From the NCBI GenBank assembly GCA_016788285.1, contig JAEUSW010000023.1:1-36268 (forward strand): a stretch of 36,268 bases of DNA. Reading direction: 5' to 3'. Numbering within the stretch: position 1 is the first letter of the stretch; each line of letters begins with the position of its first letter. Source of the stretch: Flavobacteriales bacterium (GTDB lineage Bacteria; Bacteroidota; Bacteroidia; Flavobacteriales_F; PHOS-HE28). This document shows, piece after piece, positions 14,501 to 22,912 of this stretch. The notes below the pieces were generated by a model. It was not told the origin of the DNA and searched no databases. It was given only the letters and a program-made list of their open reading frames with translations. A program made the translations under genes and the position numbers.

Positions 14501-17125
14501 GTGATCCCCGTGGCCAACGAACGCAAGAACAGGGTGAAGTCCACCGACGACGACACGCCGGAGGAGACCCCGAAACGTGCCGCCAAACGCAACAAGCCGC
14601 GCGATGCCGGCACGGGATGGTGGTCGCGCACCAAGGCCTTTGCGACCGACCGCCGCACCCACAAGGTCCTCGGCCTCTTCCTGGTGCTGCTGAGCGGCTA
14701 CCTGCTGGTGGCCTTCGTGAGCTACCTGTTCACCTGGCGGGCGGACCAGGACCTGACCAACCGGTCGTGGGGTGCGCTGCTGAGCCGCGAGGTGGAGGCG
14801 GACAACTGGCTCGGCAAGCTGGGTGCGCTGGTGAGCCATCAGTTCATCCGCAGCTGGTTCGGAGTGGCGGCCTTCGCTTTCGTGCTATGGAGCTTCCTGG
14901 GCGGGGTCCGCATCCTGGCGGGCAGCTGGCTCCTGCCCTTCCGCCGCACGCTCACCTGGAGCCTGGTGACCCTGTTGTGGCTGCCGACCGCCATGGCCTT
15001 CGTGTTCCGCAGCGGCGAACTGGCCTTCCTGGGCGGCGCGTTGGGCTACACGGTGAACGGCCACCTCACCGGCCTCCTGGGCAACTTCGGTGCGGCAGCG
15101 CTGCTGCTGTTCAGCCTGGGGGCCGTGCTCACCGCGCTCTTCGACCCCAGCTTCACCTGGCTTGCCGGGCTGCTCCAGCGCCGCGCACCGGAGCCGGAGG
15201 CCGCTCCCGCCGTGGAGGAACCCACCATCATCAAGGCCAACCGCGTGCGCCTGGAGGACGCCGCGGAAGCTCCAGCACCGGTGGAAGCGCCCGCGGAGGA
15301 GGAGGCCGTGCTGACGGAGGAAGCCCTTCCCGAGGAAGAGTCCGTGGAGGAGGTCGCGGAGGAGGACGAGCCGACCCCGGAGCTCGAGGTCGAGGGTCCG
15401 ATCGGGATGGAGGTGGAGGGGCTGGTGCCCGAGACCGCGCCCACGCTGGACCTTGTGCCGGCCGCCGCGGAAGAGGCGCCCGTGGACCCCATCCTGCCCG
15501 CCGTGCCCATCGCCGTCGACGGCATGAGCGTGGTGGCCGCGGCCGAGGACAAGGTGCTCACCGAGGACCAGATCGAGGCCAAGCTGCAGGAGTTCGGTGA
15601 GTACGACCCCACCCTGGACCTGAGCAGCTACGAGCTGCCACCGCTGGACCTGCTGGTGGACCATGGCACCGGGGAGGTGACGGTGACCAAGGAGGAGCTG
15701 GAGGCCAACAAGGACCGCATCGTCGAGACGCTCGGCCACTACAACATCGGCATCGACAAGATCAAGGCGACGATCGGCCCCACGGTGACGCTGTACGAGA
15801 TCATCCCGCAGGCCGGGGTGCGCATCAGCAAGATCAAGAACCTGGAGGACGACATCGCGCTGAGCCTGGCGGCCCTGGGCATCCGCATCATCGCGCCGAT
15901 CCCGGGCAAGGGCACCATCGGCATCGAGGTGCCCAACAGCAGGCCCCAGGTGGTGGGCATGCGCGCGGTGGTGGCCAGCGAGAAGTTCCAGAACACCAGC
16001 ATGGACCTGCCGATCGTGCTGGGCAAGACCATCAGCAACGAGACCTTCGTGACGGACCTGAGCAAGATGCCGCACCTGCTGATGGCCGGTGCCACGGGCC
16101 AGGGCAAGTCGGTGGGCCTCAACGCCATCCTCGTCAGCCTGCTCTACAAGAAGCACCCCAGCCAGATCAAGTTCGTGCTGGTGGACCCCAAGAAGGTGGA
16201 GCTCACGCTCTTCAACAAGATCGAGCGCCACTTCCTGGCCAAGCTGCCCGGCGAGGGCGAGGCCATCATCACCGACACCAAGAAGGTGGTGGCCACGCTG
16301 AACAGCCTGTGCATCGAGATGGATGAGCGCTACGAGCTGCTCAAGGATGCGCAGGTCCGCAACATCAAGGAGTACAACAGCAAGTTCATCCAGCGCCGGC
16401 TGAACCCCGAGAACGGCCACCGCTACCTGCCCTACATCGTGCTGGTGGTGGACGAGTTCGCCGACCTGATCATGACGGCGGGCCGCGAGGTGGAGACGCC
16501 CATCGCCCGGCTGGCCCAGCTGGCGCGCGCCATCGGCATCCACCTGATCATCGCCACACAGCGCCCCAGCGTCAACATCATCACCGGCACCATCAAGGCC
16601 AACTTCCCGGCGCGCATCGCCTTCCGGGTGACCAGCAAGGTGGACAGCCGCACGATCCTGGACAGCGGTGGCGCCGAGCAGCTCATCGGCCGCGGCGACA
16701 TGCTGCTGAGCACGGGCAACGACCTCATCCGCATCCAGTGCGCCTTCGTGGACACGCCGGAGGTGGACAAGATCTGCGACTTCATCGGCGCGCAGCGCGG
16801 CTACCCCGATGCGCTCATCCTGCCCGAGGTGCCCACCGAGGACGGCGGTGAGCTCGATGTGGACGACGGCGAGCGCGACAGCATGTTCGAGGAGGCGGCC
16901 CGCCTGGTGGTGCAGACGCAGCAGGGCAGCACCAGCCTGATCCAGCGCAAGCTGAAGCTGGGCTACAACCGCGCCGGCCGCATCGTGGACCAACTGGAGG
17001 CCGCGGGTGTGCTCGGGCCCTTCGAGGGCAGCAAGGCCCGCCGCGTGATGATCCCCAACGAGGCCGCATTGGCCGCGCACCTGAACCAAGGGGTTGCAGC
17101 GGGTCCGGGAGTGGGTGGATTCTGA
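14501..17125 (+). CDS. ftsK: DNA translocase FtsK
   Basis: An 874-residue divisome-associated DNA pump that clears chromosome termini at the septum. After a charged N-terminus there are four membrane segments (about residues 56-76, 110-135, 147-165 and 190-215). An acidic Glu/Pro/Ala-rich linker covers about 225-345. The motor follows with Walker A GATGQGKSVGLN (about 530) and Walker B LVVDEFADLI (about 648), plus a RPSVNIITGTIKANFPARIA region. The winged-helix gamma domain is at the end (GSTSLIQRKLKLGYNRAGRIVDQL split across about 800-825). The start is GTG at 14501; GTG 14510 is an alternative. The last 20 codons have a diverged second copy at 17376-17435, beyond a low-GC gene, so the present 3' end may have been replaced. 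Confidence 0.97.
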   Translation: MIPVANERKNRVKSTDDDTPEETPKRAAKRNKPRDAGTGWWSRTKAFATDRRTHKVLGLFLVLLSGYLLVAFVSYLFTWRADQDLTNRSWGALLSREVEADNWLGKLGALVSHQFIRSWFGVAAFAFVLWSFLGGVRILAGSWLLPFRRTLTWSLVTLLWLPTAMAFVFRSGELAFLGGALGYTVNGHLTGLLGNFGAAALLLFSLGAVLTALFDPSFTWLAGLLQRRAPEPEAAPAVEEPTIIKANRVRLEDAAEAPAPVEAPAEEEAVLTEEALPEEESVEEVAEEDEPTPELEVEGPIGMEVEGLVPETAPTLDLVPAAAEEAPVDPILPAVPIAVDGMSVVAAAEDKVLTEDQIEAKLQEFGEYDPTLDLSSYELPPLDLLVDHGTGEVTVTKEELEANKDRIVETLGHYNIGIDKIKATIGPTVTLYEIIPQAGVRISKIKNLEDDIALSLAALGIRIIAPIPGKGTIGIEVPNSRPQVVGMRAVVASEKFQNTSMDLPIVLGKTISNETFVTDLSKMPHLLMAGATGQGKSVGLNAILVSLLYKKHPSQIKFVLVDPKKVELTLFNKIERHFLAKLPGEGEAIITDTKKVVATLNSLCIEMDERYELLKDAQVRNIKEYNSKFIQRRLNPENGHRYLPYIVLVVDEFADLIMTAGREVETPIARLAQLARAIGIHLIIATQRPSVNIITGTIKANFPARIAFRVTSKVDSRTILDSGGAEQLIGRGDMLLSTGNDLIRIQCAFVDTPEVDKICDFIGAQRGYPDALILPEVPTEDGGELDVDDGERDSMFEEAARLVVQTQQGSTSLIQRKLKLGYNRAGRIVDQLEAAGVLGPFEGSKARRVMIPNEAALAAHLNQGVAAGPGVGGF

Positions 17126-17128
17126 GCC

Positions 17129-17371
17129 ATGCTGAGTAGCTACATAAATGTCTATAACACCTGCTTGGTGCTGTTACGCCGCAAGGGCTATAGGATCACG
17201 CTCGAAATGGAGGAGATGTGGACCGCCGAAAAGGACGGATTCGTGTTCAAGGCCGACAATCCCATTGAGCTACTCGGGCTTGTCGGTATACGAGAGGAAT
17301 TGAAGCCAGTAGCGGATATCGAGTATTGGTGGAAACTTGATGAACCGAATGTCTTGTCCGAGTTTGAATGA
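17129..17371 (+). CDS. Small low-GC hypothetical protein inserted after ftsK
   Basis: An 80-residue protein that starts three nt after the ftsK stop. By my count it is about 49 % G+C (118 of 243), far below its neighbours. It is acidic, with Trp/Tyr-rich blocks: YINVYNTCLVLLRRKGYRI, a WTAEKDGF segment, ADNPIELLGLVGI and IEYWWKLDEPN. No signal peptide or membrane segment is seen. I do not recognise a named family. The size, charge and insertion at a gene's 3' end resemble orphan immunity or cargo genes, but that is analogy only. It is bracketed by the ftsK 3' end and by a second, displaced copy of that end. Confidence 0.72.
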   Translation: MLSSYINVYNTCLVLLRRKGYRITLEMEEMWTAEKDGFVFKADNPIELLGLVGIREELKPVADIEYWWKLDEPNVLSEFE

Positions 17372-17375
17372 AGGC

Positions 17376-17435
17376 GCACCGGCCGCGCACATCCACACAG
17401 GTGTGGCCGCGGGGCCGGGGGTGGGCGGCTTCTGA
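17376..17435 (+). pseudogene. Displaced remnant of the ftsK 3' end
   Basis: In frame this reads AAHIHTGVAAGPGVGGF plus stop, against AAHLNQGVAAGPGVGGF plus stop at the end of the intact ftsK (17066-17125). By my count 46 of 60 nt are identical, with most differences at third positions and the remnant richer in G+C. It starts four nt after the stop of the low-GC gene and has no start of its own. The best reading is the old ftsK terminus left behind when incoming DNA supplied a new 3' end plus the small gene. Confidence 0.82.
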
Positions 17436-17501
17436 CCGGAACGAACACCCTGAGCGAAGGCCTTCGGAACACCGGAGGTCTTCGTTGTTAGAGCACCTCC
17501 C

Positions 17502-17840
17502 CTACCCCACCAACCGCCACACCAACCCCACCAGCACCACGCCCATGATGACCGAGTAGATGGTCTTGTTGTGGCGGGCGAGCCACTCGGGCAGGTAGAT
17601 GTCGAAGTTGGCGCGTTGTGAATCGGAGTACCGGCGGGCCACCACGGTGAGCGGGCAGCTCATGCGGAACAGGACCAGCGTGGCGATCTCGAGCCCGACG
17701 AGGCCCAGGCCCCACCAGAACCAGCGGTCGATGCGGTCGGTGATGACGGCGTAGAGCAGGTAGAAGATGACCGCGCTGAGCACCACCCAGATCAGGGTGT
17801 GCAGGACCTTGATGGCCACGAGGGCGCTGCGTGCGACCAT
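17502..17840 (-). CDS. Small integral membrane protein of unknown function
   Basis: A 112-residue protein from the ATG at 17840 (MVARSALVAIKVLHTLIWVV). Extra upstream residues from 17888 or 17900 are possible but look uncharged and non-conserved. Four membrane segments are predicted: near residues 8-27, 36-56, and a last helix pair including TIYSVIMGVVLVGLVWRLVG. Between them lies a motif RMSCPLTVVARRYSDS followed by ANFDIYLPEWLARHNK. The CPLT.VxR and FDIYLPxWLARxNK blocks look like a conserved bacterial inner-membrane family, but I cannot name it. It converges on ftsK and the inserted gene. Confidence 0.75.
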   Translation of the reverse strand: MVARSALVAIKVLHTLIWVVLSAVIFYLLYAVITDRIDRWFWWGLGLVGLEIATLVLFRMSCPLTVVARRYSDSQRANFDIYLPEWLARHNKTIYSVIMGVVLVGLVWRLVG

Positions 17841-17946
17841 GCCCCGAAGGTGGAGCGATCCGGGGACCGCGCGGCTGATCGGGATCATCCGGAACGCCAA
17901 CGGCCCCCACGCGCGTGAGGGCCGCTGACGGGTGATGGCGGTCGGC

Positions 17947-18450
17947 TCAGAACACCACGGCCTTGCTGCGGCGGGCGGGCGTCATGCGGCGGGTGTGCTC
18001 CACGGCCACGCAGCCCCCTTCGGCATCGAAGGCCAGGCGCCCCACGGGCCCGGCGTAGGCCAGGCCGCCCATGCGCTTCTCGAGCTCGAGCACCACGCCC
18101 AGGCGCAGCTGGCGGGGCCCCTTGCCGTCGTGGCTCCGCTCGGCATGGTGGGTGTCCACCACCACCTCTTTGCTGAGGTGGCCGGGATGCTCGAAGCGCA
18201 CCAGCACCTCGGTGTCCGCCGGCAGCAGCACATCGAAGCGCCCGGTGCGCGACACGGAGGCGGTGTGCACCGAACCGCCCACCTGCACCTCCACGGTGGC
18301 CTGGTCGAAGCTGAGGGCCTCCACGTGCAGCCAGCCGATGAGCTCCACCGTGGTGGACGCCAGCGGCGCCGGCGGCGGATCGGCCTGTGCGGCGGTGAAG
18401 GGGATGAGGCAGGCGGCGAGCGCGGGCAGGAGGTGGTTGAGGCGGTGCAT
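17947..18450 (-). CDS. Exported protein with carboxypeptidase-regulatory-like fold
   Basis: A 167-residue predicted periplasmic or outer-membrane-associated protein. The start at 18450 gives a signal peptide (MHRLNHLLPALAACLIPFTA, cleavage near AQA). The central part (about residues 33-100) is a single beta-sandwich: VELIGWLHVEAL, ATVEVQVGGSVHTASVSRTG, FDVLLPADTEVLVRFEHPGH. This is the pattern of carboxypeptidase-regulatory-like or transthyretin-like domains common in Bacteroidota envelope proteins. The C-terminus is basic and ends RRMTPARRSKAVVF. Function is unknown. An OmpA-family gene lies upstream on the same strand, about 190 bp away. Confidence 0.75.
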   Translation of the reverse strand: MHRLNHLLPALAACLIPFTAAQADPPPAPLASTTVELIGWLHVEALSFDQATVEVQVGGSVHTASVSRTGRFDVLLPADTEVLVRFEHPGHLSKEVVVDTHHAERSHDGKGPRQLRLGVVLELEKRMGGLAYAGPVGRLAFDAEGGCVAVEHTRRMTPARRSKAVVF

Positions 18451-18642
18451 GGGTGCGGGTGTTGGGGGGCGATACGAGCGGCCCGCCGCCCGGTGACGTT
18501 GCTTCGACCAACGGCGGTCGGTCATCGACGGGGCGGACGAACGCCCGTGCGGAGGATGCGCGATCCGCACCCGGCGGACCGCCCGCATGAACGAGCGAAC
18601 GGCGCCGTGGAGGCGCCGTTCACAAGGGAAGAATGTATCCGG

Positions 18643-19533
18643 TCACTGCCCGGAGGCCTTCTTCAGGCCGTCCTCGATCATGCCGAAGAACTGGTCCATC
18701 TTGGGCAGGATGACGATGCGGATGCGGCGGTTGCGCGACCGGCCCTCGGGCGTATCGTTGCCCACCAGCGGCAGGTACTCGCTGCGGCCGGCGGCCGTGA
18801 TGCGCGCGGGATCCACCTTGTAGTCGTTCTGCAGCACGCGGGTGATGGTGACGGCGCGCGACACGCTGAGGTCCCAGTTGTCCTTGAAGCACTCGCGGCT
18901 GATGGGCACGTTGTCCGTGTGGCCCTCCACCAGCACCTCCTGGTCGGGCTTGTCGTTGAGCACCGTGGCCACCTTGCCGAGCACCTCGCGGGCGCGGGCG
19001 GACAGCTCCGTGCTTCCGGTGCGGAACATCATCTTGTCGCTGAGCTCGATGAAGACGACGCTCTTCTCCACGTTGACCACCACGTCCGTGTCGTTGAGGT
19101 TGCCCAGGGAGCTCTTGAGGCTGACGACGAGCGCCAGGGTGACGCTGTCCTTCTTGGTGAGGGCGTCCTGCAGGGTGCGGATGCGCAGGTCCTGCTCGCG
19201 GATCTGCTCCAGCGACTTCTCCAGGTTGGCGGCCTCCTTCTGGCTCAGGGTGGCCATCTCGCCCACATTGTTCAAGAGGGCGGCGTTGGTGTTGTTGAGC
19301 TGGGCCACCTGGTCCTTGAGGTGCTCGTTCTTGTTCTGCAGCTCGGCGAGGCGCGCCTCCAGCACGGCCCTTTCGCTGTTGCACCCGTCCAGTCCGCGGT
19401 TGCACTCGTCGAGCTTGTTCTTCAGGGTCTCGTTGGAAAGGGTGAGGGCGGTGTACTTCTTCTTGGAGACGCAGCCCGTGGATCCGAGAAGGAGCACGCC
19501 GAGCGCAGCGGTGAGGAGGGTGGCACGGGTCAT
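18643..19533 (-). CDS. OmpA/MotB-family lipoprotein with coiled coil
   Basis: A 296-residue outer-membrane lipoprotein. The signal ends in the lipobox LLGSTGC (Cys at residue 21). Residues about 30-130 form a long coiled coil (LKNKLDECNRGLDGCNSERA, LEARLAELQNKNEHLKDQV, LEKSLEQIREQDLRIRTLQ). The C-terminal OmpA domain (about 155-285) carries the peptidoglycan-binding residues in VEGHTDNVPIS, NWDLSVSRAVT and GRSRNRRIRI. It probably links the outer membrane to the cell wall. A perfect TAGCTTTG -7 element lies 19 nt before the ATG at 19533. The gene is divergent from the SpmAB fusion gene. Confidence 0.93.
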   Translation of the reverse strand: MTRATLLTAALGVLLLGSTGCVSKKKYTALTLSNETLKNKLDECNRGLDGCNSERAVLEARLAELQNKNEHLKDQVAQLNNTNAALLNNVGEMATLSQKEAANLEKSLEQIREQDLRIRTLQDALTKKDSVTLALVVSLKSSLGNLNDTDVVVNVEKSVVFIELSDKMMFRTGSTELSARAREVLGKVATVLNDKPDQEVLVEGHTDNVPISRECFKDNWDLSVSRAVTITRVLQNDYKVDPARITAAGRSEYLPLVGNDTPEGRSRNRRIRIVILPKMDQFFGMIEDGLKKASGQ

Positions 19534-19552
19534 GGTGAGGGGATCGATGGGC

Positions 19553-19560
19553 CAAAGCTA
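19553..19560 (-). promoter_or_regulatory. -7 promoter element of the OmpA-family gene
   Basis: TAGCTTTG on the minus strand, a perfect TAnnTTTG match, lies 19 nt before the ATG at 19533. Confidence 0.65.
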
Positions 19561-19676
19561 GAGGGCGTGGGATGAAGGACCCGTGAAAAGGCGTCCCTCC
19601 CCTTCCACAGCGCCCTGTTCACGGTGAGCCGCACGGCCCCCGGCGAGCGAAGGCGGCGATGCCCTTCTTTGCGGCC

Positions 19677-21107
19677 ATGGCCCTGAGCCGCTTCTGGACG
19701 TGGATGCTGCTGCTGAGCATCGCCTACATCATGGCCATGCTCTTCAGCGGCCGGCAATACGGGCTGGGCGCGCTGGTGAACGGCCGGCAGGGCGAGCCGA
19801 TGCTGGTGGACGAGCGGGACACCACGGCGCTGGCGGGCACGGTGCTGCTGGCCGAACTGCGGGCGGCCGGTACCGCAGGCGTGCAGCGCGGCGACACGCT
19901 GTACACCCTGAACGGGGTCGGCGTGGTGAAGGTGAACGTGGGCACGGTGCCGGCGGACGGCCTCTTCCCCACCTGCCGCAACACGCTCACCGACCTGTGG
20001 CTGCCCCTGATCGGCTACCTCACCTTCTTCTGCGGCCTGCTGAACCTGCTGGTGGACGCGCGCGCGATGGAGAAGGTGGCGCGTGTGCTGTCCCCGGTGT
20101 TCCATCGCATCTTCCCCGACCTGCGGAAGGACCATCCGGCCTACGGGTTCATGACGCTCAACTTCGCCGCCAACTTCCTGGGGCTGGACAGCGCGGCCAC
20201 GCCGTTCGGGCTGAAGGCCATGGAGAGCATGCAGGCGGACAACCCGGACAAGGACCGGGCGACCAACGGGCAGATCATGTTCCTGTGCCTGCACGCCGCG
20301 GGGCTCACGCTGCTGCCCACGAGCATCATCGGCTACCGGGCGGCCATGGGCGCGGCGAACCCGGCGGACATCATGATCCCGCTGATCATCACCTCCTTCG
20401 TCGGCACCCTGGCGGCCCTGTTCCTGGTGGCGTTCAAGCAGCGCATCAACCTGTTCAACGCGCCGGTGCTGGCCTTCGTGCTGGGGATCAGCGTGATCAT
20501 CGGCGTGCTGATGGCCTACATCACCGGCCTGGAGGGCGTGCACAAGTTCCACTTCACCGACAACCTCAGCAACGGCATGCTGCTGGGCATCATCGGCCTC
20601 ATCGTGGGCTTCGCCCTGTTCAAGGAGAAGGTCTTCACCGGGAAGGGCACGAACATGTTCGACTCGTTCGTGCATGGGGCGAAGGACGGTTTCACCACCG
20701 GGCTGCGGGTGCTGCCGTACATGATCGCCATGCTGGCGGCGCTGAGCATCTTCCGCAACAGCGGGCTGATGGGCATCGTGATGGACGGGCTGTCGGCCGT
20801 GATGGCCGCGGTGGGCGTGGACAAGGCGGTGATCGATGCGGTGCCGGTGGCCCTGATGCGGCCCTTCAGCGCGGGCGGATCGCGCGGCTTCCTGCTGGAC
20901 GCCATGAAGACCTATGGGCCCGACAGCCTCACCGGGCAGCTGGTGTGCCTGTTCCAAGGCGCCGCGGAGACCACCTTCTACGTGGTGGCCCTGTACTTCG
21001 GCAGCGTGGGCGTGAAGGACGGCCGGTACACGCTGTGGGTGATGCTGCTCGCCGACCTGGTGTGCGTGGTGACGGCCGTGTTCGTGTGCCGGATCTATTT
21101 CGGGTGA
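19677..21107 (+). CDS. Fused SpmA/SpmB-like nucleoside-recognition (Gate) membrane protein
   Basis: A 476-residue polytopic inner-membrane protein. The ATG at 19677 is used because TTTG lies five nt before it (TTTGCGGCCATG). It consists of two Gate/nucleoside-recognition halves. The first, after a periplasmic loop, has LDSAATPFGLKAMESMQ. The second, from about residue 320, has VHGAKDGFTTGLRVLPYMIAM and RPFSAGGSRGFLLDAMKTYG. These correspond to SpmA and SpmB, which are separate spore-maturation proteins in Firmicutes and are often fused in Bacteroidota. The transported substrate is not known, and a sporulation role is not implied here. About ten hydrophobic segments are visible. Confidence 0.92.
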   Translation: MALSRFWTWMLLLSIAYIMAMLFSGRQYGLGALVNGRQGEPMLVDERDTTALAGTVLLAELRAAGTAGVQRGDTLYTLNGVGVVKVNVGTVPADGLFPTCRNTLTDLWLPLIGYLTFFCGLLNLLVDARAMEKVARVLSPVFHRIFPDLRKDHPAYGFMTLNFAANFLGLDSAATPFGLKAMESMQADNPDKDRATNGQIMFLCLHAAGLTLLPTSIIGYRAAMGAANPADIMIPLIITSFVGTLAALFLVAFKQRINLFNAPVLAFVLGISVIIGVLMAYITGLEGVHKFHFTDNLSNGMLLGIIGLIVGFALFKEKVFTGKGTNMFDSFVHGAKDGFTTGLRVLPYMIAMLAALSIFRNSGLMGIVMDGLSAVMAAVGVDKAVIDAVPVALMRPFSAGGSRGFLLDAMKTYGPDSLTGQLVCLFQGAAETTFYVVALYFGSVGVKDGRYTLWVMLLADLVCVVTAVFVCRIYFG

Positions 21108-21128
21108 GCGGGCGTGGCGTTGAAGCGC

Positions 21129-21136
21129 TTTCTTTG
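21129..21136 (+). promoter_or_regulatory. Putative -7 element of the SET-domain gene
   Basis: TTTCTTTG differs from TAnnTTTG at one position and ends 17 nt before the ATG at 21154. Confidence 0.45.
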
Positions 21137-21153
21137 CGCCCCTTCATACACCC

Positions 21154-21636
21154 ATGGCCAAGCCTTACGCAGAGGACAAGATCGAGCGGCGTCGTTCCAA
21201 GATCCACGGCAACGGCGTCTTCGCCATCGCCCCCATCCGCAAGGGTGAGCTCATCGTGCAGTACAAGGGCAAGATGGTGACGCACGCGGAGGCCGACCGG
21301 CAGCACGGCGGTGATGTCACGAGCGGCCACACCTTCCTGTTCACGCTGAACGAGAAGTACATCCTCGACGCGAACGTGCGCGGCAACATCGCGCGGTGGC
21401 TGAACCACAGTTGCGCGCCCAACTGCGAGGCGCTGGTGCATGAGGACGAAGGCGGCGACCCGAAGAAGGACAAGGTGATCATCGAGGCACGCCGGGCGAT
21501 CAAGCCGGGCGAGGAGCTCACCTACGACTACGGCATCGTGCTGGACGAGCGGCACACCAACGCCCTGAAGCGCATCTGGGCCTGCCGCTGCGGCTCGCCC
21601 GAATGCACGGGCACCATGCTGAAGCCGAAGCGCTGA
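21154..21636 (+). CDS. SET-domain protein-lysine methyltransferase
   Basis: A 160-residue protein consisting of a complete SET domain plus post-SET. The elements in order are: SKIHGNGVFAIAPIRKGELI (cofactor GxG region), ILDANVRGNIARWLNHSCAPNC (the NHSC pseudoknot), IKPGEELTYDYG (catalytic Tyr), and a C-terminal CRCGSPECTGTM cysteine cluster that would bind zinc together with the NHSC cysteine. All catalytic residues look intact, so it should transfer methyl groups from SAM to a protein lysine. The bacterial substrate is unknown. Neighbours (SpmAB fusion, LolA-like) give no clue. Confidence 0.93.
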   Translation: MAKPYAEDKIERRRSKIHGNGVFAIAPIRKGELIVQYKGKMVTHAEADRQHGGDVTSGHTFLFTLNEKYILDANVRGNIARWLNHSCAPNCEALVHEDEGGDPKKDKVIIEARRAIKPGEELTYDYGIVLDERHTNALKRIWACRCGSPECTGTMLKPKR

Positions 21637-21681
21637 CCGCGCCGCACCGGTCGTGGCACGACCCTTGCCGAGGGGGCGGCG

Positions 21682-21689
21682 TAGCTTTG
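21682..21689 (+). promoter_or_regulatory. -7 promoter element of the lolA-like gene
   Basis: TAGCTTTG, a perfect TAnnTTTG match, ends only six nt before the ATG at 21696, which implies an almost leaderless transcript. Confidence 0.65.
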
Positions 21690-21695
21690 CACGCC

Positions 21696-22346
21696 ATGAA
21701 CGCATTCCTCTCCCTTCTCACGGTCGGCCTGCTGGCCGCCCCGCTGGCCCACGCCCAGGACGACCCCCGCAGCAAAGCGGTGATGGACCGTCTGGTGGCC
21801 AAGAACAAGGGCTACACCAGCTTCGAGGCCGACTTCACCAGCCGGCTGGTGAACAAGGCCGGCAAGCTGGACGTGAAGCAGGAAGGCACCGTGAAGGTGA
21901 AGGGGAAGAAGTTCCACCTGGTGCTGGACAAGAACACGGTGATCAGCGATGGCGTCACCCTGTGGACGTACAACAAGGAGGCGAACGAGGTGTCGCTGAA
22001 CGCCGCGGCGGAGATGGACCAGGAGCTGGACCCCAGCAAGCTGTTCACGATGTACGAGACCGGTTTCAAGAGCCAGTTCGTGAGCGAGGCGCCGGACGCG
22101 GCGGGCGTGGTGCTGCAGACCGTGAAGCTCTTCCCCACCGACCCGACGAAACGGGCGTACCACACGGTGGTGCTGGTGGTGGACAAGGCGAAGGTGGAGC
22201 CCCGCAGCGTGCAGGTGCTGTACAAGGACGGCAACGAGGTCACCTATTCGTTGAAGCGGTTCGTGCCGAACGTGGACCTGGCCGATGCGGTCTTCGTGTT
22301 CGACAAGGGGAAGCACCCCGGCGTGGAGGTGAACGACCTGCGCTGA
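21696..22346 (+). CDS. LolA-like outer-membrane lipoprotein carrier
   Basis: A 216-residue periplasmic protein. The ATG at 21696 gives a signal peptide (MNAFLSLLTVGLLAAPLAHA) and lies six nt after a perfect -7 element. The mature part follows the LolA pattern: VMDRLVAKNKGYTSFEADFT, GTVKVKGKKFHLVLDKNTVI, DGVTLWTYNKEANEVSL, a KLFTMYETGFKSQF helix and a C-terminal VEVNDLR. LolA shuttles lipoproteins from the inner to the outer membrane. Bacteroidota carry several LolA-like paralogues, so the general Lol role is likely but not certain for this one. Confidence 0.9.
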   Translation: MNAFLSLLTVGLLAAPLAHAQDDPRSKAVMDRLVAKNKGYTSFEADFTSRLVNKAGKLDVKQEGTVKVKGKKFHLVLDKNTVISDGVTLWTYNKEANEVSLNAAAEMDQELDPSKLFTMYETGFKSQFVSEAPDAAGVVLQTVKLFPTDPTKRAYHTVVLVVDKAKVEPRSVQVLYKDGNEVTYSLKRFVPNVDLADAVFVFDKGKHPGVEVNDLR

Positions 22347-22483
22347 CGCGTCGGACGCCTTGGCCCAGCGCGGCCGTCGGTCAGGCCCGCAGCGTGCGCC
22401 GGTCGCGAGGCCCTGGACGCAGGGCCGGACGTGCGCCGCACGCACGATCCGTCCCGGGCCAGCCCGATGCACGCCGGAACGCG

Positions 22484-22491
22484 CACCTTTG
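22484..22491 (+). promoter_or_regulatory. Putative -7 element of the osmC-cdgsh-nat run
   Basis: CACCTTTG (first base off the TAnnTTTG consensus) ends four nt before the OsmC ATG at 22496. Confidence 0.45.
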
Positions 22492-22495
22492 CACG

Positions 22496-22912
22496 ATGGA
22501 GGAAGGCAGGCATCTGGCCATCGGCGCCCGGCTCGACGGAGCGCCCTACACCACCCGGCTGACGATGCGGGGGCATACGCTGGTGGCCGACGAGCCCCTG
22601 GAGGACGGCGGGCGCGACGAAGGCCCCCGCCCGCATGAGCTGCTGTGCGCATCCCTCGCCAGCTGCACCCTGATCACCGTCCGGATGTACGCGGACCGCA
22701 AAGGATGGCCCCTGCAAAGCCTGAGCGTGGCGGTGCGCATGGACCGCACCTCGGCCCAGGGGGCGGTGGACACGCGGCTGGACATGGCCCTCGTCCTGGA
22801 AGGTGGCTTGGACGTGGAGCAGCGGGCGCGGCTGATGCAGATCGCCACCCGTTGCCCGGTGCATCGCACCCTGCTCAACCCCATCCACATCACCATCCGT
22901 GAAGGCGCATGA
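22496..22912 (+). CDS. OsmC-family protein
   Basis: A 138-residue OsmC/Ohr-fold protein. Seen are the N-terminal beta strands, the family segment GPRPHELLCASLASCTLITVR with the first redox cysteine, a MYADRKGWPL stretch, and the second cysteine in ATRCPVHRTLLNP. Both reactive cysteines of the family are therefore present, and thiol-dependent peroxide reduction is the likely activity. The start at 22496 is preceded by a -7-like element. Its stop overlaps the next start (ATGA), so it is translationally coupled to the CDGSH protein. This pairing is common in bacteria. Confidence 0.92.
   Translation: MEEGRHLAIGARLDGAPYTTRLTMRGHTLVADEPLEDGGRDEGPRPHELLCASLASCTLITVRMYADRKGWPLQSLSVAVRMDRTSAQGAVDTRLDMALVLEGGLDVEQRARLMQIATRCPVHRTLLNPIHITIREGA

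Noticed and set aside
17456..17467. Terminator at CGAAGGCCTTCG between the ftsK side and the convergent membrane protein
   Set aside because: The hairpin is short with no loop and no T-run; it may act as a weak bidirectional stop but I cannot support it.
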